From: Euglena gracilis
Taxonomy: Eukaryota; Euglenida; Euglenophyceae; Euglenales
NCBI GenBank assembly: GCA_039621445.1
Contig: CP154954.1
Coordinates: 43,689,847-43,753,846, forward strand
Reading direction: 5' to 3'
DNA length: 64,000 nucleotides
Below, piece by piece: positions 22,690 to 33,764 of this stretch (the stretch's first letter is position 1; each line of letters begins with the position of its first letter). The notes beneath the pieces were generated by a model that was not told the origin of the DNA, did no database searches, and worked only from the letters and a program-made list of their open reading frames with translations. The position numbers were made by a program, and so were the translations under genes.

Positions 22690-22835
22690 GTTGGGGATTG
22701 GGTCCGGGTGTGGGTATGGGTCTGTGGGTATGGGTCTGGTCCGGTCCAGGTCTGGGTCTCGCTTCTCGTCGTCCACCACCATATCCTGGATGTTCTCCAG
22801 CGCAGACCGCTTCCTCGGCAACAGGGAGCGGCGCA
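22690..22835 (-). CDS. Small candidate exon of the transposon
   Basis: The minus strand encodes LPRKRSALENIQDMVVDDEK followed by an Asp-Pro-rich tail. The second copy keeps PRKRSALENI at about 61430 on the minus strand, followed by a hexamer repeat. Conservation of the peptide start between copies suggests coding. Boundaries and partner exons are unknown. Confidence 0.35.
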
Positions 22836-23000
22836 AACGGGAGGCGTGGAACGGGATAACAGGTTTAATTACGTGCCATTGTGTTGAATCCCATCACAAC
22901 GAATTCACAGTGAAACGTGAAACACACTTCCAGTCACAAAAATTACTCTGATTCATTCATAAGGAAGCGGAAAAACGCTTCATCAAACAGAATTGATAAA

Positions 23001-26000
23001 TTACTGCCAACTGGACACATGACATAAGGAAAGAGATATCACAGACAATCCACCATTAGGCCGCTCCCTGTGTGTCGGGCGCTCCGGCGGTTCCGGAGAC
23101 GACTCGTAGGAGTGCCGGGCTGGCTGCTGCGAGCCCCGGGCGCCCTTCTTGGGCGTGTCCTTGGTCTTCTTGTCCGGCTTGTCCTTCGTCTCTTTCTCCT
23201 TGGGCTGGTCCTGGGACTGCTTGGTCTCCTTGGACTTGGACTCCTTCGGGTCCCGGCCGCCCTGCTTGGACGGGGGCTCCTCCTCCGTCGGTGGTGCGGG
23301 GGCCGTCTCCGTCCCCTTCGGGATGTACCCGGACACGTTCAGGGCCAGGTGGTGGGTGATCCTCAGGTGGACGTCCTTGGCCACAGGGCAACCCAATGTA
23401 ATTGCCCTGTCCGGAATCAGAAGGGAATGGGAATGCAGATACAAACAATAAAATTTTAAGCAAAGTATTCGAAGCGGTTTTACGCTTCAATTGCTAAATC
23501 CAGAAAAAATGACGCAGAATGATCCAGGTGAATGCCATTTGCGTTCGTTAAATGAATGTCAAACCATGTTAAATTGAAGATCGGTGAAAGTAAGAGACAG
23601 AAGCCTGGGCCACCCTGCACCCAGACCACTGGTGGTAGCCCGTCGGCCACCCTCATTTCGCGGCCGATGTCCTCCAGGCAGCGCTGCTGGGCCTCTGCGT
23701 CGTCGGAGTGGAGGGCCGGCACGCCCCACAGCAGGTTGATGGTGCTGCCCGCCCGCACGGCCAGCTGGGCGGACAGCACCGGCCGGGAACTCAGCACCAT
23801 CACCAAGTTGGCGGTGGCCACCTCCAGCCGCCGCAGGAACCACCAGACGACCTCCACAGGAACAAGATGGGCAACGTCGGGTGCACCGGGTTGCACTTCA
23901 AAACAGTCATCGCCGAAAACTGAACGAGGTTGGTTGACACTGCCCTCAACAACAGGGACACAAGTTCATGTTTGAAGCATGAAAACTGAAGACAACATTC
24001 TTAACTGGCATGCTAAGTGCAATCCGGGACCTGGTGCATCCCCTGCAAGGTGATCTGGCCGGGGTCCTCGAGGCTAAGAGACAGGGATTTTCTGTTTTGT
24101 ACTATGTACATGTATGCACTCAATATGACATAGACAATGTGAAAGAACTGCTCTCATTAACAGGAAGCGCTTTTCCGCTTCATCACAACATAAATCAAAA
24201 TAAAATAGATGGTGCACCTTCATGGTCTTCTTGTTGGTGGTGAACACGGCCAGGGTGCTTCGCGCCCAGATCCAGTCCGGGTCGGGCCCCGGCTGCGGGA
24301 TGAAGAGGACGATGTTCTTGCGGAAGACGGTCATCTCACTGGCCAGCATCTTCGTCAGCCGCGCTTGGAGATCTCGCAGGTCGATCTCCCTCCCGACAGC
24401 GATCATGGGTACCCCCGTCAGCATGAGCCTGAACACCTCGGTATGCAGGCTGTCATCGTTGGCGAACTGCTGGGGCTCCACTTCCATCACCACGGCTGCC
24501 AGGTCCAGCAGACGGAGGTCCTTCAGCCAGGCGTTGCCCGTGGACTGCATGGGCACCACGTGGATGAGGCCGGTCTTCGGTTGGTCGTGGAGATCTCCTG
24601 GGTGCTGGACACCTCCTCCTCCGGTTTCTTTGGTTTGCCTTGCGTTGACGGTTCATGGCCAGGCAGGCTCATGCCGTGCAGGTCCAGGGTGCCGAAGACG
24701 CCCCCGACCTTGACGACGGGCTCCATCACTGGGCCCAGCAGCCGCTGCCTCAGACCCTCGTACAGGGGGTCGGCCCACAGCGGCGCGCGTCGTACCACCT
24801 CGATGGGCGGCCATTGCCGGGGGACAACTGACATCGCATCAGAGAGGGGTGTGCATGCATTCACTGGGAGGGGTGCATTCATTCCAGGCTTTTACAAATC
24901 AGAAGTTGTTCCCCGCACAGGGGGCTTCGGGCGACCACCTCCACTTCACTCCGGTCATCGGCACCTTCACGTGCTCCGGCTGCAGGGCGGTCTCCAGCGC
25001 GGCCACCTGCGCCAGGTCCTCTGCAAAAAGAACACAGAATGACAAAGTGAAGCGGAAAAACGCTTCATGACAAAGTCTGCATTTTATCCATGTAAAGAAC
25101 CAGTTAGTTAGCCAGCAGTTCTTAGACGTGCACGCATATGATTACTGCAAATAATTAAACAGCACACACTTCTGGTCGGGTGAAGAACATCGGCATCCAG
25201 CTCCGGGTGCTGCAGCAGCCACGCCAGGTCCTCCGGCGCACCAACTTCGCCGTCTCCTGCCTGGCAGCAGACTCCATTTTGTATTTTGGATGAGTCGGAG
25301 AATACTGTGAACACAATTATACATTAAAAATGAAAATGTTCATGTATGAAGCGGAAACATGCTTCCTGTCTGGTGTGAATGAAATTTTCTTTTTTATTTT
25401 CCGGATTTACAACCATCCGCCAGATGAGCACGACAGAATGTGGAGTCTGGACCAGCCGCTGGGTGGTGGGCTTGGATTTCTCGTCCAACATCACCTGGGC
25501 CAGCTCCGCGTAGTCGTCTGGGTGGTAGATGGCCTCCAGGCACTTGAACGTGTGTGGGGACACCCGGTCCCGGCCTCCATCCTCTTCACCACCTCGACGG
25601 CCTCGGTCCCACTCTGCAGCACCCACTCCGTGACGGGGATCATGGCTTTGACCCACGTACCCTGAGAAGGGTAAAAATTAAAAAGGGACGATAATGAAGC
25701 GGGAAAACGCTTTCATATGCGATCGCATTTGAAAACACCAACACCAAACTGACTGCATATCAACTGAATATGCAAACTGAACATCAATCATTAAACATCA
25801 TATAATCATTCTGCACTGCACAATCATCCTTTGGTGACAGAACATACCAGGGCACCGTCCACGGTCTCGCGGCATCCCGTCTTGCTGTATACGTTCTTCA
25901 ACAGCTCCGTCTTGGTGGGGTTGTACGCCACTCCTTCAGCCTCGGCAATCTCCCGGTTGTGGGTGTCCTCCTTCAGCAGCCACTGCAGGCGACCCGCCAA

Positions 26001-26863
26001 CGTCATGTCCATGACATTGCCGTCCATGGCCTGCAACCTGCCGGCCAGCTGCTGGCGCTCGATGATGCTGGTGCTCTCCTTCACCACTTTGCACCGGAAC
26101 TTCTCCGTGAAGGCTGGCGGCCGCCGGGCATCGGCGACGGCGGCGTCGGCAATGGCCGACGCGGCCAGGAAACGATGTTGACCACTCAGGATGACCCACT
26201 TCCCCGTAGCTGCGAAGAGGGGAACACATTCAGAAACCATCCATTGCCCCACACAACGTAAAAGAAATTGCTATGTGATGAACCTGAGAAACACATCAAT
26301 TATGTCCAAAGTGCCAACCCACTCCCGTCAAGCAACCAATTTGAACTGAGGGGGTCTGATCCGCAGGAACGACAAACACAATATGGAGGGGGCTGGTGGA
26401 CACCTCTCTCCGGCCACACCGTCAGGACCAGCTCCTGCGGCGGGTTGTTCTTCAGCTCTTTGATGAGGTCGTTCACATGCTCCTGACGGGGCCGCCGGAC
26501 CTGCCCCCGGCTCAGGTCAACGTCCAGGACCAGCTGCCCGACTACAGGGTTAGTTAAGATACACTTCTTTTGTGGGAGAAATAATGTAATTCATAACAAT
26601 GAAGCGTGTTTCCGCTTCATTAGTTGACCAAGGTGATTTTTTATCTGTCAATGCTTCTGAATGTTAGCTTCATTGGAGAATGTCAACAGAAGTCTTTCCA
26701 CTGAGGGTAATCTTGACACACTTACCAAACGAAATGAGTTGATTCACCAAAAGGAACCACAAATCTAACCCTGCTCCCTTTGCAGCCACATCTCCTCGTC
26801 TTCCAGCAGCTTCGGGATCGACTGTCCCGTGGTGTCTGCCTTCGCCAGCTTTTTCGGATGCAT
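23001..26863 (-). CDS. ParB-like nuclease-fold protein of the transposon
   Basis: ATG at 26863 begins MHPKKLAKADTTGQSIPKLL (lysine-rich start). Exon 1 is 26777-26863. Nonconventional intron 26540-26776 has a perfect 9-bp stem (CAGGGTTAG / CTAACCCTG). Exon 2 (26404-26539) encodes GQLVLDVDLSRGQVRRPRQE and NPPQELVLTVWPE. Conventional intron 26210-26403. Exon 3 (25848-26209) encodes GKWVILSGQHRFLAASAIAD. The dvDlsr..vRrP...v..l, then pxelvltV, then SGQHRflAA order matches the ParB/Srx fold. Conventional intron 25662-25847, then exon 4 (about 25428-25661, KAMIPVTEWVLQSG). Later pieces at about 25290-25170, 25022-24920, 24840-24210, 23890-23600 and 23410-23001, the last ending in a Lys/Glu/Pro-rich tail and stop. 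A one-base frame shift near 24580 and an unclear frame at 25290 suggest decay. Possible role: DNA binding or cleavage for the element. Confidence 0.65.
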
Positions 26864-27229
26864 GTGTACTGGTCTGCGAAGAGAAAAAAGAAAAATAACC
26901 ATATAATCATCCAGTCTGTGGAAAATAAGGCTGAGATGAATGGATTTGCATCATTTATTTCCCAAAAAGAACTCACAAAACACAGCCAAATGGGTTTTTT
27001 TTGATTTTGCTTGCTGTTTGCAAAACACTCTCCATTTTGCACTTCCTACCTGAACCAAACAGCACCATGTTAAAAAAAACCAACCCTTTTCTCGTTGTCT
27101 GTCGTGTTCATGGTTTGGTATGCTGATATTTGCCTATGTATTAGGTAGTAGTAGCCAGCTTGTGAACCCAACGTGTCCCAAATACCGTAAGCACAACTGA
27201 TATCTGCGACAAACAGCAACCAGGAGGCA

Positions 27230-28550
27230 TTAACACACCACTGCTACGGATACGTCCGACGAAGCGTCGAATATATCACTGCCTTGCAGTGATCCCAGCC
27301 AGTCCAATCCGTCGGAGGCACCCACGGACACGTATCCGTCCGATAGGTCACTGGGCGGCTCGTAGAGGGACTCCGGTGGCTCGTACAGACTGCTGCCTTC
27401 CTCCTGGTCACCCACCACGATCGCGGCCTCTGCAACCTCCAAGTCAGCCGAGTTGACATCGAAGCGGTTATCCGCTTCATCCGTGTCGTGCAAGCGGTTT
27501 TCCGCTTCATCTGGATGCTGAAGTGGATGTTCCGCTGTGGCAGCCCTGCTTCTTCTGCGCGCGAGGAAGGGGTACATCGCCTCTTCTCTTTCTTGCAGAA
27601 GATCTGGATCAACACTACCCACGTTGGTGCTGAGCCACTCCTCCACGACTGCAGCGAGGCGCTGTCCTCGGACGAGCGTCTGCAGGGAATGTCGCAGGGC
27701 GGGCAGCAGCTGCTTAGTGGTCATCCGCGTTGGCAGAGGTTCCGGTGCCCTCCAGCTGGGGTAGGTCTCCGGGTCCAACAACCACCGCACTGTTGTGCTG
27801 TCCACCCGCTTGGGAAATGGACGGTCACCAGGGCTGCCAACCAGGCCGCGAACACGACGTGCCATCTCTTGCACCAGCTGCTTCCGGAGGCTGCCACGGC
27901 TGTGGTGAGCCTCGCCGGAGGGGGCGCCGAGGTTCAGGAACAGCTGCAGCGTACCCTCGAAGCTGGTCACGTGGGGGTTCCACTTGCAGGCAGAGGACAG
28001 CCTCGACAGCATGGCCTCACCAGCCTCCTCCACGAACACGCAGCCGGGCAGCCGGGACATCCAGTCCACCCAGCAGGGCCAGGGAGATGGTCCGCTGGTA
28101 CTCCGAAGGCGGCCTTCCGGGACTCATGAGGTTCTCCAAGTGCTTGAGCAGGAGACGACCCACGATGCCAGTGTGCCGTAAGCGTTCTCCGCATTGCCCT
28201 CGGAAGTTGCTGCAGCGCCCGCATGCTGGGAGTGTTCTCGGACACTGTAATGGGGTCTGCGAGGGGTTGGGCCTGTCGATGCAGCGTACTCCACACAGCA
28301 TACGCCCCAGTGGCGATCTGTCCCAGCCACCGAGGATTGTGGGAGGAAGACTGCATGTAGGCCTCCCTCACCAGTTATACTGTGCGACGAGAACGCCGAT
28401 TCAGCCGCACCATGCAGCACAGTGCCACAATTGCTTGGGCACCTACATCACGAGCCATGAAGGCATCGTGAAATAGGTCCCATCCCGAACGAGGCCGACC
28501 TCGTTGCAAATAGGCGCGAAGGGCGAATGTTCAGGACCAATTCCACAGGC
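27230..28550 (-). CDS. Second transposon gene, unrecognised, with frame breaks
   Basis: The longest frame (28069 to 27230) encodes a 279-residue stretch starting MDWMSRLPGCVFVEEAG, with a helical middle and an acidic, serine-rich tail. Upstream, protein-like sequence continues in other frames: GQIATGAYAVWSTLHRQAQP (28371-28170), LLLKHLENLMSPGRPPSEYQ (28180-28085) and FALRAYLQRGRPRSGWDLF (about 28520-28390). Single-base shifts or missed introns separate them. Two of the 18-bp palindromes lie in frame and encode DEAENRL and DEADNRF. I do not recognise a transposase or recombinase motif. By position it could supply the catalytic function missing elsewhere, but nothing shows that. Confidence 0.45.
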
Positions 28551-28979
28551 GACGCAACGGCTGGCATGTGTACACTGTTCCAATGACATGCTATGGATAT
28601 CTTGCGTCAAAAGGAAGCGGATAACCGCTTCCTCTTGGTAATCTCTTGTTTATGACCCGTTAAACTAAGAATGCGTTGATAAATTGCTAATAGTTTAACG
28701 TATGGAGCGGTTTTACGCTTCATAAGCGGGGTTTGCTGATTTTTTGGTGCTGTTTGGCAGGTGTACTTAGATTTTGAAATGGGGGGTGCAACAGGACGTT
28801 GGTCTCTCAAAATGGGCGCATCCAGAGCGCGATGTCAGGTAAAATCCTTCCCAAAACACGAGTACCTGGGAATTTATGGTGAATTGATGTGGTTGGTGGT
28901 ACAACTGCCAGTTTACGTCGGTTAGAAACCTCGCGATTCAGAATCGTAGGGTTGGATTTACGTATTTTTTCTGCCATTT

Positions 28980-30884
28980 TTTTCATGAAGCGGAAAAACG
29001 CTTCCTACTCTGTCTCATTTTTAAATTAATGCCTGTTTTTTCGGTGCAACTGCCTGGGTGATCACAGTCACTACCCACATTTGCTTGACTGCCTGCCGTG
29101 ATCACAGTCACTACCCGGATCGACTGATCACAACATCGCTGGCTGTATGTAGTATCCTGATCTCGGTGTATAGCACTATCCTCACATCTTTCTTCAGCTG
29201 TCCATACCAATGTGATTTAGCAGTATACCGGAAATCAAACGTCGTCCAACAAACTGAGTGAATGATCTGCACTGATGAACCCGACTGCCTGGGTGATCAC
29301 AGTCGCTACCCACATATGTGGCTTCGTGTGAAGCGGATTCCCGCTGCCACCAGCAAAAAGGAGGCTGTCACTGGTAGGGAACCACAGACAGTACGTGGAG
29401 GGGGTGGGCAGTCCCCGCCACATACGGCCTTTGCTGGCCATTGCCGGCGGCAGCCCACAGAGCACGTTCAGATAAACCACCTGAATGCGTGTGGATTGCT
29501 GTTTAGTACTTTGTTGTCACACACTCGGTATGAACAGACATCATCGCGATTTCAGTCGTAGGTGAAGCGGTTTTCCGCTTCATTTTCATCCCTTTGAAAT
29601 ATAAAATTGTCCTGCTTCAGGATTTTGATAATAAAAACTCCGCCAAGATCATGTCTGCAGAGGACTTCTCATGGACTCGAACAACTCAGCGCAAGTGACG
29701 TACCGAACAATGAGATATTTGCACAACGAGTTGCAGTGGACCAATCTTAGCTTCAGTCCACCACTGTAACCGCGTTCTTCAATTTGGATACTAACATTAC
29801 CACTGTTGTCCTGTTGATGGTACGTGCAACCAGTAAACAGTTATGTACGTCGCGAGTGACATTAAACATATCGGACACTTATTAAAAAGAAGCGGAAAAT
29901 CGCTTCCTGTTGAATCTGACGTTGTATTGTGGGGGCTTCTTAAGCATTGCAATGCATTGCGCGATGATGTTAACCGTTTAACGTTTGGCTGAACCATAAA
30001 GTGCATTATGCAAGGCACATCGTAAACTATGTAACGTTTATGTGTTGCCATGAATGGGGAGCCTGGACTGTACGATCGCCTGCCCAGTCCAGCAAAAGCC
30101 ATAACCGAACCCCTGACGGCTGGGCACCGTTCGGGGGCACGGGGAAGTGAATTGGACCCGGTCCAGCCTCTCCCCTTTTTGTGAAATTGTGTCAATTACG
30201 TGCACAGGAAGCGGAAGTGCACAGGACCGCTTCCTTTGTCTTCAGTATCTCTTTTAAATGGGCCTACACATTTGTTTCGCGCATTACACAACTACCCAAC
30301 CTCCAGGTTCATCACGAACTTCATATGTTAGTTCTACGTTCAGTCTAGGCCGAAAACCCTTCTGTCTCTGGCAGTGCAAGGCGGGGAGCCACGGGGCTGC
30401 CAGGTGCCTGCTTCCGCCGCTTGCGGCCCCGGCAGCCCACAGGAACAACTGACACCGACGGTGGCCGACGTCGGTGTCAGGCAGAGTGAATCACACGGGT
30501 GCAACGTGATCTCTCCTCCTTTAGCATAAATGTACTTGTATTTCTGTTACAGATGATTCAGTTGTACTTCATGTAATATCACGACTGTGGGTGTCGATGA
30601 AGCGGTATTCCGCTTCATTAGGCATTTTACTTTATTTTCTTTGTTATGTTGATGTATTGCACACATGTATTTGCTATGTATATAGTCTCTTTCTGTATCT
30701 GTGCATTTACCTGTGAATCCGCTAAAAATAATTTTCGGAAATCATCGAAGCGGGTTTCCGCTTCATCTCTTATGCCGCCAATATCGACGAAAAATTTCTG
30801 CACCGATGTGTAACTCGAAAATTTTGGCTCTTTTTTACAGTATTTTTCTGGCATTCTGGGTGACACTTCAGTCAATTTTATCAT
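28980..30884. other. Non-coding right arm of the transposon
   Basis: No frame with protein-like composition. Contains repeated TGATCACAGTCACTACCC blocks, palindromes roughly every 300 bp and a C/G-rich GGTGTC inverted repeat at 30450-30480. The second copy aligns along most of it (62240-64000), so it is conserved between copies although non-coding. Confidence 0.6.
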
Positions 30885-31680
30885 GGGCAATTTGCGCCTC
30901 CTAAGCCAAGCACACGTGCTGGGCAGGTGTGTCCCTTATGCCGTGGGGACACCTGCTTTAGAGCATCCAAATTGTGGAAGTCCTAACTCCTTTCTCTGGT
31001 TCCTGGCCACCGAACCACCACACCATAGTTTTGAGCGTCAAGTTAAACGATTAGAGCTCAACACACAACACAAAACAAAGCAAAACTTGGTTGAACAGCC
31101 CACTCATTCACAAATTCGAGTGAGGTTGCAAAAACCATAAAATTGAAGGGACCATTGTACTGGCCTGCACCTAAAAAGCAAATGATTGGTGATCTGAAGT
31201 TTCTGCTGAGCAGGGGGGGAATGCAATCGCGTTCTTTTTTTGCTTTTGGATTTTTTTTTTGCACCTTTTGGCAATTTTTTAATTTTTGCTGGATTTTTTT
31301 TTGATTTTGAAAAACCTTTCTGAAACCAAATTTCTCATTCTTTGTCATTTTTGCATTTTTTGGTCAACAAACAGCATATTTTATGTAAAATGAAGAGTTA
31401 TCCCCGGCGGAGGTGGAAATTCTCTAAAGTCCTCTCCAGTGGAAAGCGTACATCCTGAAGGATTTTACATGCAACTTTTTTTGCATTTTTTGTGCTTATT
31501 TGCTTTTTTTATCTTAGTTTACTTTGTCCCGCGTTTTTTGAGAGTCCGTGTTGCAGCCCGCCCTTTGAGTGGGCTGTCCACCCCATCACAGCCTCTTCTT
31601 TTGTGACCAGCCCTGCTTCCCTGGCCAGTCACCCAAAGTGTACCCCCTCCCCCGGGGTTGCCAAAAAGAAGCCTGGACCC

Positions 31681-31747
31681 ACCCTTCGCCAACTTCTCCA
31701 CCAACATCCAGGCCGCGTCGTTCCGCGGCGTCGGGCCCAGCGTGGAC
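31681..31747 (+). CDS. ART exon 2, catalytic Arg (R of R-S-E)
   Basis: Encodes FANFSTNIQAASFRGVGPSVD. The FRGV (Arg codon 31724-31726) matches the 'yRGv' of strand beta-1 that holds NAD. Intron 31748-33653 follows: TTC-G-AGCCCC pairs with GGGGCT-G-AACCC (31752-31757 with 33642-33647). The join gives VD-LRQWGAGSKYVEG, in frame. Confidence 0.75.
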
Positions 31748-32702
31748 TTCGAGCCCCCGGCTGCAGGGCAAAGGTCTTTAATCGGGACAATGGCGAGGTC
31801 ATTTCGGTCAAGTGGGAACCACGGTTTCACTTCAATTTCAGCAGATTCTGAAGGATTTGTTGGTGTGAACGATGGCAGGTTTCACGGGCAGTCACCTATT
31901 CACAGTTGAACCACCAACGTTGTCACCCTCAGACACGTTTTTTTTTTGTCAAAAATGGCCAGTTTTTTTTGTCGAAATCGGCCAAATTTGTGTCACATTT
32001 ACAAAGATTTATGTAAACACTGGTCAAAATGAAAGCAAAAGTGACCAAAAATCTGCAAAATGGCAAAAATTTGATGTCAAGAATAGCTGCCCAAGTTAGG
32101 TCCATCAATGGTACTGAACTTAACACTTGCCATTTCTTTGTAATGTATTTAATATGTAAAATATATGTTTAATGCAAGTCAGAATTCCTGCTGAATGGTG
32201 TTACGATGGTGTGAAACCAAGAGTTCCAAGCATTGAAAGAAAAAAAACGTCAGCTGCACCATACCCCCCCCCCCTAGGGGGTACTAAACTTGACCCAGGT
32301 TGGCCACGGGTGCGTCCCTTGGGGTTACTGCAGGGTGTTGGGTTAGGGTTTGGACCGGTTGGCCTGAGGTCGGCCGCACACGACGTGCATCTTGCCCTGA
32401 GCATGCGGCCTAACTGCCGGCTTGACTGCCCGTACTGCAAACCCCAGCCCCTTTCAGAGTCACTCCAAAGGCAAAGGGAGGGTGAAGTCCCTTGTGGGGG
32501 CAACCATTCGGCAGGCTTTATCTTTCTTTCCCTCTGCCTGTCTGCCGCCTTTGGGAATCGCGCGGCCTGGGCCAGGGAGGCGTCGCGCGCGCGCGGTCGA
32601 CCTCAGGCCAACCGGCCCAAACCCTACGCCCTGCACTAACCCCAGGGTACACCCCCGTGGCCAACCTGGGGTACTAAACTTAACATTTAAGGGGGTACCA
32701 AA

Positions 32703-32808
32703 CTTAACACTTGCCATGTGCATGCATGCATGCATGCATGCATGCATGCTTATGGCAAGTGTTAAGTGCATGCATGTATGTATGTCTGTCTGCCTGCCTG
32801 TCTGTCTT

Positions 32809-32861
<53 letters not shown>

Positions 32862-33150
32862 ATGTATGTATGTATGTATGTATGTATGTATGTATGTATG
32901 TATGTATGTATGTATGTATGTATGTATGTATGTATGTATGTATGTATGTATGTATGTATGTATGTATGTATGTATGTATGTATGTATGTATGTATGTATG
33001 TTTGTTATGTAGTATGTATGTATGTATGTATGTATGTATGTATGTATGTATGTATGTATGTATGTATGTATGTATGTATGTATGTATGTATGTATGTATG
33101 TATGTATGTATGTATGTATGTATGTATGTATGTATGTATGTATGTATGTA

Positions 33151-33181
<31 letters not shown>

Positions 33182-33252
33182 GTATATATGTATATATATG
33201 TATATGTATATATGTGTATATATATATATGTATATATTATATATATGTATAT
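32703..33252. repeat. Compound microsatellite (CATG)n-(TGTC)n-(TATG)n-(TA)n
   Basis: CATG runs at 32716-32750, TGTC at 32784-32860, TATG at 32861-33152 with one interruption near 33001-33012, then TG and TA. It lies in the ART intron 31748-33653. The Tyr-Val-Cys-Met frames on + and the Thr-His-Ile frames on - are artefacts. Confidence 0.95.
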
Positions 33253-33653
33253 ATTAATTATGGGTGCTGTGCCGTTGACGAACCTATTCATCCAGGCTTC
33301 TGTGTCAGCGAAGCATCCGGGGGGGGGGGGTGGGCTGGACTGCAGCTAGTCCAAATTTGGCAAGTGGAAATTTAGTAGGGTCAGCAAGTGTATTTTTTTT
33401 CCGGTGACAGACGAAACGTCGGTATTTTTTTTTCCGTACACGTGCCAACAATGCCCAGAACCGAGGTGGAAATTTTTTCCACCTCCTGGGGGACTCCCGG
33501 GACCGCGGGGAGGAGTGTCTGGTGAGCTGGGGGGTTTGGCTCAGAGTTAATTGACCCTTTTCTGGTGGCTGGCCTAATCGCTCCGAGTCTTTCTGCAAAA
33601 GCCTGATCCAAACCCACCCCACCCCATCCACCGCCTTTGATGGGGCTGAACCC

Positions 33654-33764
33654 CTCCGGCAGTGGGGGGCGGGCAGCAAGTACGTTGAGGGGGAGCCCAT
33701 CTCGCTGGAGAACTTCACCTCCACCTCCCTGTCGGCGTACATCGCCCACTCCTTCGGGTACGAG
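33654..33764 (+). CDS. ART exon 3, S-T-S motif
   Basis: Encodes LRQWGAGSKYVEGEPISLEN then FTSTSLSAYIAHSFGYE. FTSTS (Ser codons 33720 and 33726) is the ART S-x-S motif, followed by the usual helix with A..F. Intron 33765-34572 (GGC-CAGGG ... CCCTG-GGGCC) is removed in the exact 3/5 register, joining GAG to GGC. Confidence 0.8.

Larger units (their letters stand above)
21013..30765. repeat. About 20 dispersed 18-20 bp palindromes GAAGCGG-N4-CCGCTTC
   Basis: Copies include 21013-21032, 22963-22982, 23471-23488, 24163-24181, 25047-25064, 25696-25713, 26601-26618, 27462-27479, 27491-27508, 28612-28631, 28986-29004, 29562-29580, 29889-29907, 30598-30615 and 30748-30765. Each is a hairpin with a conserved stem and variable loop. 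Most fall in introns or between genes of the transposon, about one per 200-600 bp; two lie inside a coding frame. The same family occurs in the second copy (59881 on) and nowhere in the host genes. Confidence 0.9.
20963..30905 (-). mobile_element. TIR transposon, 9.9 kb, full copy
   Basis: Left end CTTAGGAGGCGTAAACTGCC C (20963-20983) and right end (30885-30905) are inverted repeats matching at 19 of 21 positions. A second copy starts at 59831 with CTTAGGCGGCGTAAACTGCC. The copy carries two multi-exon minus-strand genes (ParB-like 26863 to 23001; unknown about 28550 to 27230), dispersed palindromes, and subterminal repeats of TGATCACAGTCACTACCC near 29058-29313. No clean target duplication was found; CAAG occurs just outside both ends, one base offset on the right. 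It does not match a transposase family I know, so the superfamily is left open. Confidence 0.8.
20638..31680 (+). other. 11-kb nonconventional intron carrying a transposon
   Basis: The left end GCC-TGGGCT and right end AGCCTG-GACCC obey the 3/5 register, with two wobble pairs at the tip (+4 T-G, +5 G-T) and four Watson-Crick pairs behind. Removal joins CC to A-CCC in frame before the catalytic Arg exon. The intron contains the whole transposon 20963-30905; 30906-31680 otherwise holds T-rich sequence and no gene. A further small exon in between cannot be excluded. Confidence 0.55.

Noticed and set aside
21013-30765. tRNA genes or rho-independent terminators at the GAAGCGG palindromes
   Set aside because: Stems are 7-8 bp without T tracts or a cloverleaf, and the copies recur at regular spacing within one mobile element.
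20963-30905. Helitron or LTR element
   Set aside because: It has terminal inverted repeats, no LTRs, no reverse transcriptase or Rep/helicase motif.
32704-33291. Long Tyr-Val-Cys-Met and Thr-His-Ile open frames
   Set aside because: They are translations of TATG/TGTC microsatellites in an intron; no start context, domain or codon bias.
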